Of a stretch of DNA of 64,000 nucleotides, positions 25,991-36,520 are shown piece by piece (within the stretch, counting starts at the first letter, position 1; every line of letters begins with the position of its first letter). Below the pieces are notes generated by a model that made no database searches, had not been told where the DNA came from, and worked only from the letters and a program-made list of their open reading frames with translations. Source of the DNA: Streptomyces gossypii (GTDB taxonomy: Bacteria; Actinomycetota; Actinomycetes; Streptomycetales; Streptomycetaceae); assembly GCF_025165795.1 (NCBI RefSeq), contig NZ_JAJAGO010000011.1:248001-312000 (forward strand), written 5' to 3'. The translations under genes were made by a program, and so were the position numbers.

Positions 25991-26150
25991 AGGGCTGTCC
26001 GTAATCCCTGGCGGGCGCACGACGACAGCTACGGCACCTCGCTGCGTTGCCGGAACGCCCGGACACGCCCGGTATGAGGACGCCCCTCCGCCTTGCGAAG
26101 CACCGCATCTGACGCCGCGCCTGATCCTCCAGGGATCACGGGACAGCCCT
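25991..26150. mobile_element. 160-bp MITE-like element with terminal inverted repeats
   Basis: The left end AGGGCTGTCC-GTAATCCCTGG (25991-26011) is matched by the inverted right end AGGGCTGTCCCGTGATCCCTG (26130-26150). There is no room for a transposase, so it would be moved in trans. A clear target duplication is not visible. Related solo ends occur at 11817 and 49136. Confidence 0.7.
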
Positions 26151-26247
26151 CAGGAGTGTCGACGGCGGCCGAACGCCCCTCCGGCGGAAGCCATCCATTC
26201 GAGTGAAGACACATGGCCGCAGGCTCCCGGTGAGGCCGTAGGCCGGG

Positions 26248-27072
26248 TCAGGTGGCGCCGTTCACCGCCGCGGTGACCACCACGGCCGTGTAACGCATCG
26301 TGAAGCTGCCACCCACCGCGTCGACGGCGGCACCAATGCCCGCCAGCAGCTCTTCCAGCTTCGCAGGCGGGAAGCCGCTGTGGCCGCCGAAGGTAGGCAG
26401 CTGATCCAGCCACTCGTCTCGAGTGTAGGACCGCTCCCAGTCGAACCGCCACCGTTCAGGGGCTCCGAACGCGCCCACCTGCCGTATCCCGTCGGCCACT
26501 TTGGCGAACAACGGGGAGTACCCGTCCGGACCGGGCGCCACCCGGTGGTAGACCGGCTGGTCGGGCAGCACCCGCCGGTAGACCGCGGAGAGGGACTCGT
26601 CCAGACCGGGCGGGAGCTGGAACACGTTCCAGAAGAGCGCCAGTCGGCCGTCGGGCCGCAGCACCCGCGCCGCCTTGGCCGCTCCTGCGACCGGGTCCAC
26701 CCAGTGCCAGGTCTGTCCGGCGATCACCGCGTCGAATGACCGGCCGACGGGAGCCCACGATTCGAACGCGGCCACCTCGGTCTTCACCCCGGTCCGCCGC
26801 GCCAGCTCAGCCATCCGCGCGTCGACATCGACCCCGAGCAGCTTGCAGCCCGCCGCCTGGAACTGCCTGGCGGCTATGCCCGTCCCGCAGCCGACGTCGA
26901 GGACGTCGCACCCGGGGCTTGCGGCGACGATCCGCTCCACCATGGCGTCCGGGTAGCGCGGCCGGGTCCGGTCGTAGCGTTCGGCGTCCGAGCCGAACGA
27001 CTCAGCCATCTCGCGGTGTTCGTGAGGTTCGCGCTCGGCGGACCGCGCTCGTCCCGGCGGTATAGTGGGCAT
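26248..27072 (-). CDS. class I SAM-dependent methyltransferase
   Basis: A 274-residue methyltransferase. The SAM-binding motif I is CDVLDVGCGTGIAARQF, motif II LLGVDVDARMAEL, and GQTWHWVDPVAGAAKAARVLRPDGRLALFWN covers the later motifs. Substrate unknown. Its ATG at 27072 lies inside a perfect palindrome that probably binds the divergent TetR regulator, so bound repressor would block the gene's start region. Confidence 0.9.
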   Translation of the reverse strand: MPTIPPGRARSAEREPHEHREMAESFGSDAERYDRTRPRYPDAMVERIVAASPGCDVLDVGCGTGIAARQFQAAGCKLLGVDVDARMAELARRTGVKTEVAAFESWAPVGRSFDAVIAGQTWHWVDPVAGAAKAARVLRPDGRLALFWNVFQLPPGLDESLSAVYRRVLPDQPVYHRVAPGPDGYSPLFAKVADGIRQVGAFGAPERWRFDWERSYTRDEWLDQLPTFGGHSGFPPAKLEELLAGIGAAVDAVGGSFTMRYTAVVVTAAVNGAT

Positions 27073-27101
27073 GCGCCCACCATAGTGGGCAGTTGCCCAC
27101 T
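27065..27101. promoter_or_regulatory. twin palindromic operators of the methyltransferase/TetR pair
   Basis: Two perfect inverted repeats lie in tandem: GTGGGC-ATGC-GCCCAC (27065-27080) and AGTGGGCA-GT-TGCCCACT (27084-27101). They sit between the methyltransferase and the TetR gene. The same GGGC..GCCC core occurs twice at 57329-57365 in the second such module. Confidence 0.75.
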
Positions 27102-27141
27102 CATCAACGGGTAGACCTGCGGGAGAACGAGGAGACACCCG

Positions 27142-27741
27142 ATGCCGACGGGAGTGGCCCTCCGCGACGCGCGCGAGCAACTGTTCGACGCCGCCGAGCG
27201 CATCCTGCTCCGGGACGGGCCGAACGCGCTGACCAGCCGAGCCGTCACCACCGAGGCAGGCTGCGCCAAGGGCGTGCTGCACCGGCACTTCACCGACTTC
27301 GACGCCTTCCTCACCGAGCTGGTGCGGGACCGCACCGGCCGGATCGACAGCGAGGCCGCCGCCCTGTGCGCCTCCGCCGGGAGCGGCAGCGTCGCAGGCA
27401 ACCTCACCGGCGCACTGACGGCCTTGTTCGAATCCGTCGCTGTGGCGATCATCGGCCTCATCACCGCCCGGGACGAGCTGCGCGCCCGACTGCGCCGGGA
27501 CAGGCCGTCCGGAGTCCCCGTCCTGACGGAAGCCACGGCCATGATCGCCTCGTACCTGACCGCCGAGCGCGAACTGGGCCGCATCGCGGCGGATGCGGAC
27601 ATCGACACACTCGCGCTCACGCTGATCGGGAGCGGGCACCTGCTCTTCGCCGGCCGGGAGACCGCCCCGCCGAAGGCAGCGGACGTCCGCAAGGTCGTGA
27701 CCACGGTTCTCGCCGGCGTCGCGCGAGAACCGCAGTCATGA
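27142..27741 (+). CDS. TetR-family transcriptional regulator
   Basis: A 199-residue TetR repressor with DGPNALTSRAVTTEAGCAKGVLHRHFTDF as the HTH. It is clearly related to the TetR at 57441, which also has TEAGCAKG/GEAGCAKG and the closing ALTLIGSGHLL/ALALIGTIHHL. Divergent from a methyltransferase with two palindromes between them. A GAGGAG ribosome site precedes the ATG. Confidence 0.9.
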   Translation: MPTGVALRDAREQLFDAAERILLRDGPNALTSRAVTTEAGCAKGVLHRHFTDFDAFLTELVRDRTGRIDSEAAALCASAGSGSVAGNLTGALTALFESVAVAIIGLITARDELRARLRRDRPSGVPVLTEATAMIASYLTAERELGRIAADADIDTLALTLIGSGHLLFAGRETAPPKAADVRKVVTTVLAGVAREPQS

Positions 27742-27757
27742 CGGGCCTGGGCCTCGG

Positions 27758-30151
<2,394 letters not shown>

Positions 30152-30197
30152 GAGTGTCTCCATCCGTTGCGCGGGCCGCCTTCGCGGGCGGCAGACC

Positions 30198-30356
30198 CTA
30201 GGCGAGCTCTTCGGTCTCCGGCCAGCTGGCGCTGAAGGAGTGGTACCGCTCACCATCCGGGTGCAGCAGTACTGCCTCGACCATGGCGGTCGACCAGCAG
30301 ACGTCCCGCACGATCGGGCTGTCAGGCAGCATCCCGGCAACATCGTGAACAGTCAT
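30198..30356 (-). pseudogene. truncated small conserved protein (52 codons)
   Basis: MTVHDVAGMLPDSPIVRD, then AMVEAVL and YHSFSASWPETEELA, resembles the N-terminal third of a Streptomyces family of about 150 residues of unknown function. A stop interrupts it where the family continues after the EEMA-like word. It is probably a remnant, though a short functional gene cannot be excluded. Confidence 0.4.
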
Positions 30357-30398
30357 AGGGCACATCCAAGCGGACGCCACTGACAACCCGGTTCGTCG

Positions 30399-31001
30399 CT
30401 ACAGCCAGTCGTGTGCACGCGCGTAGCGCGCTGCTTCGTGCCGGGTCCGTGTCTGGGTCTTCTGCATGGCGTTCGAGAGGTAGTTGCGTACGGTGCCTTC
30501 CGCCAGGCGGAGGCGGGTGGCGATCTCGGCGGCGGAGTACCCGTCGCCCGTCGCTCGCAAAACGTCGATCTCCCGGTCGGTGAGTGGGCAGTCGTCGACG
30601 ACGGCGAGCGCGGAGACGTCCGGGTCGATCCATCGCTTGCCCTCGTGCAGGATGTTGATGACCGACGTGATGTGCGCGGGTTCTGCCGACTTGCTGACGA
30701 AGCCCTGGACTCCGAGTTTCAGGGCTTTGCGGAGCACCCCGGGCCTGGCGTGGCGGGTCAGCATGAGGATCACCTGGTCCGGCCGCACTCGGCGGATCTC
30801 TGCGACAGCGTCGAGTCCGTCCACACCGGGCATCTCCAAGTCGATGACGAGCACGTCGGGCCGGTGTCGCAGTGTGGCCTCGACGGCCGATTCGCCGTCC
30901 TGCGCTTCGGCGAGCACGGTGATCTCGCCTTCGAGAGTCAGCAACGACGCCAGCGCCTTACGGAGAAGAGCTTCGTCGTCGGCAAGCACCACAGTGGTCA
31001 T
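30399..31001 (-). CDS. NarL/LuxR-family response regulator
   Basis: A 200-residue response regulator: phosphorylation site Asp54 in VLVIDLEMPG and LuxR-type HTH in CPLTDREIDVLRATGDGYS to NYLSNAMQKTQ. Its start overlaps the kinase stop by one base (TGATG). It ends a three-gene, tightly coupled operon that faces an ABC exporter, which is its likely target. Confidence 0.94.
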   Translation of the reverse strand: MTTVVLADDEALLRKALASLLTLEGEITVLAEAQDGESAVEATLRHRPDVLVIDLEMPGVDGLDAVAEIRRVRPDQVILMLTRHARPGVLRKALKLGVQGFVSKSAEPAHITSVINILHEGKRWIDPDVSALAVVDDCPLTDREIDVLRATGDGYSAAEIATRLRLAEGTVRNYLSNAMQKTQTRTRHEAARYARAHDWL

Positions 31002-32161
31002 CAGTCGTCCTCTCGTGCCGCGGCGGGCAGCTTCTCTGAGCGGAGGGAGGGAAACGCCGCAGCGGTGAGGAAACGCCCGTTCTCTTGCTCCACCGTCAGC
31101 TCGCCTCCGTTGTCGCCCACTCGTTCCTTGAGGGTGGCCAAGCCGCTGAGCCCTGGAAGGGGAGCCTCCCGCGCGCCGTCGTTGACGATGCTGATGCCCG
31201 ACCTGGAAAGAGTGATCCGCACCCGGGTGGCTTGCGCGTGGCGCAGGATGTTGGTCGTCGTCTCGCGGAGGACCTGGCCGAGCAGCCCGTTGACGCTCTC
31301 CTCGACGTCGGCCTCACGGTTGACGCGCACGCGGATGCCCGCGGCTTCGAAGAGGTTCTTCGCGTTCTCCAGCTCCGCCGACAGGTTGAGCCGCCGCTGT
31401 GCGTAGGCGAGCTCCTTGGTCTGGGTGATGGTGTCGCTGACCAGGGCGTGCACCTCCCGTAGTTCCTCCTCCACGCGCCCGGTGTCACTGCGCAGCAGCT
31501 TCTCGGCCAGCGTGATCTTCAGCTTCACCACATGCAGTGTGTGGCCCTGGATATCGTGCAGATCACTGGCGAACCGTATGCGTTCCCCGATGACGGCCAG
31601 CTCCGCATCGCGTTCTCGTGTCTGCTCCATGAGCTTGTAGAACAGCTGATTGGCGAACATGAGGCCGGTCGCCACCACGGTGACGCCCGTGGGGATGAAG
31701 ACGTACCGGATCAGAACGCCGGGAACGTCGTCCGGTGATTCCAGCAGCTTCGCCGTACCTACCGCTGCCACGAACGCGCTGAGCCCCAGGGTCGCCGCGC
31801 CTTGGTGGCGCGTCAGCTGAGGTATGAGGTAGGGGCCCACGATCGTGATGCCGTAGAACGCCGTGTGACTGTCGGCCACCAGCACTCCGAACGGCCACAC
31901 GGCAGCGGTGATGATCAGGCAGGGGAGCGCGACGCGCGAGGTGTCGCCTGCTGTCCACCGCTCGACGACCACCAGGCCCGCTATCACGCCCAGGGTCAAG
32001 ACGGCGGCGTCCCACCAGGTCCGGGCGTCGACCGCCACCAGCACCGCCCCTGCGGCAGCGAGCGGCGGGACGATCATGGTGAGGTTGAGTCTGCGTAGCC
32101 GTTCCTGCGTCGTCTCGGTGTGCTCGGGCCTCTTGTGCGCCGCTCGCAGGGTTGGTCTCAC
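31001..32161 (-). CDS. sensor histidine kinase, HisKA_3 type
   Basis: A 386-residue kinase with several hydrophobic segments in about 28-170, phospho-acceptor His202 in FASDLHDIQGHTLHVVKLK, and an HATPase_c domain with RHAQATRVRITLSRSGI and GLSGLATLKERV. It starts with GTG at 32161, overlapping the stop of the small membrane protein (GTGA). This arrangement resembles DesK-type sensors controlling NatA/B-like exporters. Confidence 0.92.
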   Translation of the reverse strand: MRPTLRAAHKRPEHTETTQERLRRLNLTMIVPPLAAAGAVLVAVDARTWWDAAVLTLGVIAGLVVVERWTAGDTSRVALPCLIITAAVWPFGVLVADSHTAFYGITIVGPYLIPQLTRHQGAATLGLSAFVAAVGTAKLLESPDDVPGVLIRYVFIPTGVTVVATGLMFANQLFYKLMEQTRERDAELAVIGERIRFASDLHDIQGHTLHVVKLKITLAEKLLRSDTGRVEEELREVHALVSDTITQTKELAYAQRRLNLSAELENAKNLFEAAGIRVRVNREADVEESVNGLLGQVLRETTTNILRHAQATRVRITLSRSGISIVNDGAREAPLPGLSGLATLKERVGDNGGELTVEQENGRFLTAAAFPSLRSEKLPAAAREDD

Positions 32162-32391
32162 CGGTCGTCACCTGACTGCTGAGTGAACAGGCTGAGCACA
32201 GGGATCACCAAAGCGCTCACCACTGTGAGGGCCGCGGCTGTCCACACCAGCCACTGGTTGTGCTGGAACCAGAGCTCCATACCGTCAGGGTAGAGGCCGA
32301 CGCCGAGGTAGTGGAGGAAGAAAGCCGCGCAGGCCAGGAGGCAGACGGCCATGTTGGCCATCATCAGAGTGCGCAAGGGCCTGGTGTCCAT
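32158..32391 (-). CDS. small two-helix membrane protein of the sensor operon
   Basis: A 77-residue protein with two hydrophobic segments (about 8-28 and 45-68). It is the first gene of the sensor operon, preceded by GGAGAG, and its stop overlaps the kinase start. It may modulate the kinase or the divergent transporter. No family is recognised. Confidence 0.7.
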   Translation of the reverse strand: MDTRPLRTLMMANMAVCLLACAAFFLHYLGVGLYPDGMELWFQHNQWLVWTAAALTVVSALVIPVLSLFTQQSGDDR

Positions 32392-32556
32392 GTGCGGCTC
32401 TCCGGGGTCGAACAGCAGAGTCTGCCCCGCAGTATTCTTCCGGCCCATGTGTGGCACCAGTGACACTGCGTCATGCGTTCACCCCGAAGAACGTCATGGC
32501 CCATTGATGACACCACGCCACTGCCGGACGAGCGTGACGACGGCTGAGATCGACCC

Positions 32557-33453
32557 ATGACCTCCACACCAGTGATCGACGTTGCACGTCTGAACCTCAG
32601 CTACGGCGACTTCCACGCCGTGAAAGACCTGTCCTTCCAGGTGGAGAAGGGGGAGCTCTACGCGCTGCTCGGCACGAACGGGGCCGGTAAGACCTCGACC
32701 CTGGAGGCCATCGAAGGCCACCGCAGGGCCACCTCGGGCACCGTGCGAGTCTTCGGGCAGAGCCCGCGCGACCGGCGCGCCGTACGGCCCAGGATGGGCA
32801 TCATGCTGCAGGAGAGCGGATTCTCCCCGGATCTCACAGTGAGGGAATCGGTCCGGCTGATCGGAAAACTCTCCCAGCGTGAGGACAGGGTCGAACGCGT
32901 GCTCAGCATCGTCGACCTCACGCACAAGGCCGGCACCCAGGTGTCCCAGCTCTCCGGCGGTGAGAAGCGACGTCTGGACTTCGCCACCGCCGTGTACGGA
33001 AAGCCTGAGCTGATCTTCCTGGACGAACCCACCACCGGCTTGGACATCCAGTCCCGGGACGCGCTGTGGGACGCCGTGGACAAACTGCGCGAAGACGGAT
33101 CCACCATCGTGCTCACCACGCACTACCTCGAAGAGGCTCAGCAGCGCGCCGATCGCATCGGACTCATGCACAAGGGCACCTTCCACCGGGAAGGGACCGT
33201 CGCCGAGCTGACGCAGACCCTGCCGGCCACTATCCGCTTCGCCCTTCCGGCCCCCGCACCAGCGCTACCGCTACCGCTACCGCTGCAGGCCACGCGCGCG
33301 AATGACGGGCAGTTCCTCATCGAGACCTTCGGCCTGCAGAAGGACCTGCACACGCTGCTCGGTTGGGCGCACGCCAACGCGGTAGAGCTGCGGGAACTCC
33401 AGGCCGGGCCGACTCGGCTCGACGACGTCTTCCGCTCCATCGACCGCGACTAG
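32557..33453 (+). CDS. ABC transporter ATP-binding protein, ABC-2 exporter type
   Basis: A 298-residue ATPase: Walker A GTNGAGKT (39-46), signature LSGGEKRRLD, Walker B LIFLDEPTTGLD, and the H-loop in TTHYLEEAQQ. The long C-terminal tail after the ATPase contains an Ala/Pro/Leu repeat encoded by CTACCG tandem units near 33262-33280. It works with the permease at 33559. The divergent sensor operon suggests drug- or peptide-responsive export. Confidence 0.93.
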   Translation: MTSTPVIDVARLNLSYGDFHAVKDLSFQVEKGELYALLGTNGAGKTSTLEAIEGHRRATSGTVRVFGQSPRDRRAVRPRMGIMLQESGFSPDLTVRESVRLIGKLSQREDRVERVLSIVDLTHKAGTQVSQLSGGEKRRLDFATAVYGKPELIFLDEPTTGLDIQSRDALWDAVDKLREDGSTIVLTTHYLEEAQQRADRIGLMHKGTFHREGTVAELTQTLPATIRFALPAPAPALPLPLPLQATRANDGQFLIETFGLQKDLHTLLGWAHANAVELRELQAGPTRLDDVFRSIDRD

Positions 33454-33465
33454 GGCTGTCGTTTC

Positions 33466-33497
33466 GATCTTGCCCCGGAGGGGCGCTTTTCAAGATC
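33466..33497. other. hairpin between ABC ATPase and permease genes
   Basis: GATCTTG (33466-33472) pairs with CAAGATC (33491-33497) around an inner CCCC-GGA-GGGG stem. It lies in the 105-bp gap inside the transporter operon and may tune permease expression. The bases just before it, TAGGGCTGTC, resemble the repeat-element end seen elsewhere and include the ATPase stop. Confidence 0.45.
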
Positions 33498-33558
33498 CTC
33501 AGCGCACTTTCCCGGCCCAGGGCCTGTTCCGGAACTTCCCAAGAAAGGGACCTTCACC

Positions 33559-34278
33559 ATGCTCTCCATCGCCCTCAGCGAGCTGATCCAGATCTTCCGG
33601 AACCGGCTGGTTCTGGTCACCAGTCTCATCATGCCCGCAGCGGTCAGCGCGTACTTCATCTACCAGCACGAAGTATTTGCGGACCTGGGCAGCCTCGGAT
33701 ACATCGCGGGGCTGGTGATGTTCACCGTGGGCGCGTTCGGGCTCTACACCACCACGGTGACCACTCTGGCCTCGCGCCGTCAGAACCTCTTCCTCAAGCG
33801 GCTGCGCTCCACCCCGGCAAGCGACGCCAGTATTCTCCTCGGGCTGATGCTCCCGGTCACCGTCCTCGCGCTGCTCCAGGTGGCCGCGATCCTCACCGTG
33901 CTGGCCGTGGTCGCCGGCGGGCCGACCAACGTCGTCCTCCTGGTGGCGGCGGTCCTCGCAACGGTGATCATGATGCTCGGCCTGGGATTGGCCACGGCGG
34001 GACTGACGAACTCCCCCGAGCACGCCCAGGTGACCACACTGCCCATCAGCCTCGGCGCCATCGCCGTCGCCAGCTGGGTAGGGATCACCGGCGCCGAGGA
34101 GCTCACCCTGCTCAAGCGGCTGCTTCCTGGCGGCTCGGCCACCGAACTGGTCCTCAACGCCTGGAACGGCGGCGTTCCCGTGACGGACTCCCTGCTTCTG
34201 CTGGTGCCCACCCTGAGCTGGGTCATCGTCGCCGTCGCGCTGGCCTCCCGCCTCTTCCGCTGGGAACCCCGCCGGTGA
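33559..34278 (+). CDS. ABC-2 family transporter permease
   Basis: A 239-residue membrane protein with six predicted helices. LSELIQIFRNRLVLVTSLIMP is the amphipathic start, and KRLRSTPASDASILLGLMLP is the typical coupling region of ABC-2 permeases. It partners the ATPase at 32557 as a two-protein exporter. Substrate unknown. Confidence 0.9.
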   Translation: MLSIALSELIQIFRNRLVLVTSLIMPAAVSAYFIYQHEVFADLGSLGYIAGLVMFTVGAFGLYTTTVTTLASRRQNLFLKRLRSTPASDASILLGLMLPVTVLALLQVAAILTVLAVVAGGPTNVVLLVAAVLATVIMMLGLGLATAGLTNSPEHAQVTTLPISLGAIAVASWVGITGAEELTLLKRLLPGGSATELVLNAWNGGVPVTDSLLLLVPTLSWVIVAVALASRLFRWEPRR

Positions 34279-34399
34279 CCGCCCTCGGAGTCCGTCACCC
34301 ACCGGCGCCGACCACCAGAACAGGTCAACTGAGGTTTGCTGAAGACCCGCCTCAGTGAAGGTGAACCAGCGTGATGCTGTGACCTGTGGTGCTTCAGAC

Positions 34400-34457
34400 T
34401 GACTGAGACAGCGGCGACTCGGCTGTCTCAGTCAATCTGCGTAAACCCGCGGGGTTT
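34400..34457. terminator. two successive hairpins after the ABC exporter operon
   Basis: TGACTGAGACAGC (34400-34412) pairs perfectly with GCTGTCTCAGTCA (34422-34434). A second hairpin AAACCC-GCG-GGGTTT with a short T-run follows at about 34443-34457. Together they look like a strong terminator, possibly working from both sides. Confidence 0.7.
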
Positions 34458-34483
34458 TCCTCAGCGACGACCCAGCAGCTCGG

Positions 34484-34725
34484 CGATCCCCATGAATGTC
34501 GAGCAGCGCGATGTCGTATGCCGCCGCCCGGCCGATCTCCTCGCCGAGGTGGGTACGGGCGCCGCCCAACGCCTCCAGGACGGGCTGGTGCTCGTGGTAG
34601 AGACCCTCTGGGCCGCTGTGGATAAGCACTGCGGCCGGAGTACCGATCGGCGCGACCGGCGCCATGATCGCACCGTCCAGGTAGCGAACGCCGTGCTCAG
34701 CCGCCCACGCTGCGGCATCCCGGGT
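34484..34725 (-). pseudogene. fragment of an imine-reductase / 6PGD-like oxidoreductase
   Basis: The translation RDAAAWAAEHGVRYLDGAIM followed by IGTPAAVLIHSGPEGLY and THLGEEIGRAAAYDIALLD matches the middle of NAD(P)-dependent imine reductases of the 6-phosphogluconate-dehydrogenase superfamily. Both the Rossmann N-terminus and the C-terminal helical domain are missing. Its upstream edge meets the start of a TniB-like gene, so a transposon appears to have landed in, or recombined with, this gene. Confidence 0.6.
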
Positions 34726-34813
34726 CCAGGACGGTGCCGGACGGGAGCGACGGCGGGGGATCCGGGTTTTCGTCGACGAACGCTCGCCAGCCTTCCTTCG
34801 TGGTCAGTGACAT
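34726..34813 (-). pseudogene. 5' fragment of a TniB-like NTP-binding transposition gene
   Basis: ATG at 34813 opens MSLTTKEGWRAFVDENPDPP, which resembles the N-terminus of Streptomyces TniB-type ATPases. The resemblance ends within about 30 codons at the junction with the imine-reductase fragment. No ATP-binding motif remains. Confidence 0.45.
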
Positions 34814-35727
34814 CTGCGGGTTGGCGATGTCCTGTGGCGGAGCCTCCAGGCGGCTCCCGTCGGTGAAGGCGTCGAAGACGGCCGAAGGGAATGACGTTCG
34901 ACGTCTGCTCCGGGACGGTGGCCTCGTCCTCGGCGTCTTCCAAAGCTGGTGCCTGCCGCAGCGCAGGGACAGACCGGGCGGACTCCAGGGCTGCGCGGGT
35001 ACGCGCCGCGATACGGCGGTCCGGCCCGGTTTTCCGCCCGCGTCAGCAACTGGGCGACTGCTGCGGCCACGGCGGCTTGGTTGGTGTCGTCCTGGCCCCG
35101 CATCGCAAGCAGGTCCCGGGCTCGGCGCCAGGTGAAGTCCGCGAACGGTGTCGAGACCAGGTGCCGGTGTGTCCACGGAACCGTGATCCACTCTCCGGTG
35201 CGCGCGTTGCGTACCCAGACCTGAGACAGGTCGTAGGGGTCGTAGTGGACCTCCCAGAGACCGCCTTTCGCGGCCACTCCCGAAGGTTGGCGCCGCAACG
35301 GAGCCAACTCCGGGCAGTTGTAGGCGCGATGGTTGTTGGAGCCGGTGTAGCCGGAAACGTGCTGGCAGAACAGGGTGTTGATGGAGGAAAACGTCCGCTC
35401 CACGATGGCCTTGTCCGTCGGAGTGGCGGGCCGCGAGGGCTGCACGGAGACGCCCAGCGACCGACAGGCGGCGATGAACACGTCGGCAACGAACACCTTG
35501 CCGTGATCGATGCCGATGGTTCTCGGGACGATCACCGGTTTCGCGGCGGCCTGCTCCAGCCGGGCGTCGATGTCCAGCAGCCGGGCGTGCGGAATCAGCG
35601 TCGCCGACACGGCCAGGGCCTCCGGCCAGCCCGGCCGCAGCGGCTCGGGGACCAGCATCTTCGCCAGCAGCAGCGACGCATCGACCGCCTTGGTGCCCGC
35701 CGGCCGCAGCACCGCCGCGCAGAGCCG
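34814..35727 (-). pseudogene. TniA/TnsB-type (Mu-like) transposase remnant, frameshifted
   Basis: A retroviral-integrase-type core remains: CAAVLRPAGTKAVDASLLLA, GIDHGKVFVADVF and DKAIVERTFSSINTLFCQHV, with an exact D-35-E spacing. A Mu-transposase C-terminal domain follows (VWVRNARTGEWITVPWTHRH). The first catalytic aspartate and the N-terminal DNA-binding domains are absent. Downstream, homologous pieces continue in other frames (EDAEDEATVPEQTSNVIPFG, then VFDAFTDGSRLEAPPQDI), so at least two frameshifts are present. It is a dead Tn5053/Tn7-like element. Confidence 0.65.
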
Positions 35728-35834
35728 CCGCGCACGCGGCCCTGACGGAAGCCGGCTGACCGGGGGCCCGGCATCGGGCGCCGCGCGGCGTGTGTGCACC
35801 GGTCGCACCCGCGAGGTGACGCGGGGCCCGAGGC

Positions 35835-35922
35835 TTCCGTGCTCGCGGCCTGATCGATCTGGCGTAGTTCCGTGCTCCCTACGACAGTTGTCGTGCAAAT
35901 GCGACACCTATCGTGCTCAGGC
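35835..35922. repeat. spaced CGTGC repeats, possible transposon-end transposase sites
   Basis: CGTGCTC or CGTGCA words occur at about 35838, 35871, 35892 and 35912, the last three spaced about 20 bp apart, with TGTCGTGCAAATGCGACA an imperfect palindrome in the middle. They lie just upstream of the TniA-like remnant. Arrays of about 20-bp sites at the ends are typical of TnsB-type elements. Confidence 0.4.
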
Positions 35923-35951
35923 CCAGCCGTCGGCCGGTGCAGGCGACACAC

Positions 35952-35972
35952 TTGCAAGCAAGGTGCTTGCAA
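35952..35972. promoter_or_regulatory. palindromic operator upstream of the XRE regulator
   Basis: TTGCAAGCA-AGG-TGCTTGCAA is a perfect 9+3+9 inverted repeat, 30 bp before the XRE start codon. A further half site (TTAGCAAGG) follows at about 35977. The position fits autoregulation. Confidence 0.65.
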
Positions 35973-36001
35973 AAGTTAGCAAGGGTCGGCAGAGTGGGGG
36001 T

Positions 36002-36376
36002 ATGGCTTCCCTGAACGTCGGCGAGCTCGGTGAATTTCTGCGGGAGCAGCGGCGCAATGCGCAGCTGTCCCTGCGGCAGCTCGCGGATGCCGCAGGGGTG
36101 TCCAACCCGTATCTGAGTCAGATCGAGCGAGGGCTGCGCAAGCCGAGCGCGGAGATTCTGCAGCAGCTGGCCAAGGCGTTGCGGATCTCAGCGGAGACGC
36201 TGTACGTGCAGGCCGGGATCCTCGACGAGCCCGACCTCGACCGGGGCGACCTCGGTGTCGCCGCCGCGGTGCTGGCCGACCCGTCGATCAACGCCCGGCA
36301 GAAGCAGGCGCTGCTCCAGATCTACGAGTCCTTCCGCAAGGAGAACGGCCACCAGGCGGCCGGTGGGACTTCGTAG
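36002..36376 (+). CDS. XRE-family helix-turn-helix regulator
   Basis: A 124-residue protein with an N-terminal HTH_3 domain: LGEFLREQRRNAQLSLRQLA, AAGVSNPYLSQIERGLRKPS, and ILQQLAKALRISAETLYVQAG. The C-terminal half is helical and may mediate dimerisation. ATG at 36002 follows a GTGGGGG sequence. A perfect palindrome upstream is its likely operator. The next gene encodes an HBHA-like protein. Confidence 0.9.
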   Translation: MASLNVGELGEFLREQRRNAQLSLRQLADAAGVSNPYLSQIERGLRKPSAEILQQLAKALRISAETLYVQAGILDEPDLDRGDLGVAAAVLADPSINARQKQALLQIYESFRKENGHQAAGGTS

Positions 36377-36520
36377 GCCAGGCGGATCAGGACGAGCGGT
36401 CAGGACGGGCCGGGCACAGCCGAAGCCGCAGCAAACAGCACAGCAGCACACACAACCGCAGACAGTCGTCACCACAGTACGTCGCAGACAGTCACAGCAA
36501 GGCCCCGGAGGGGATTCGTC

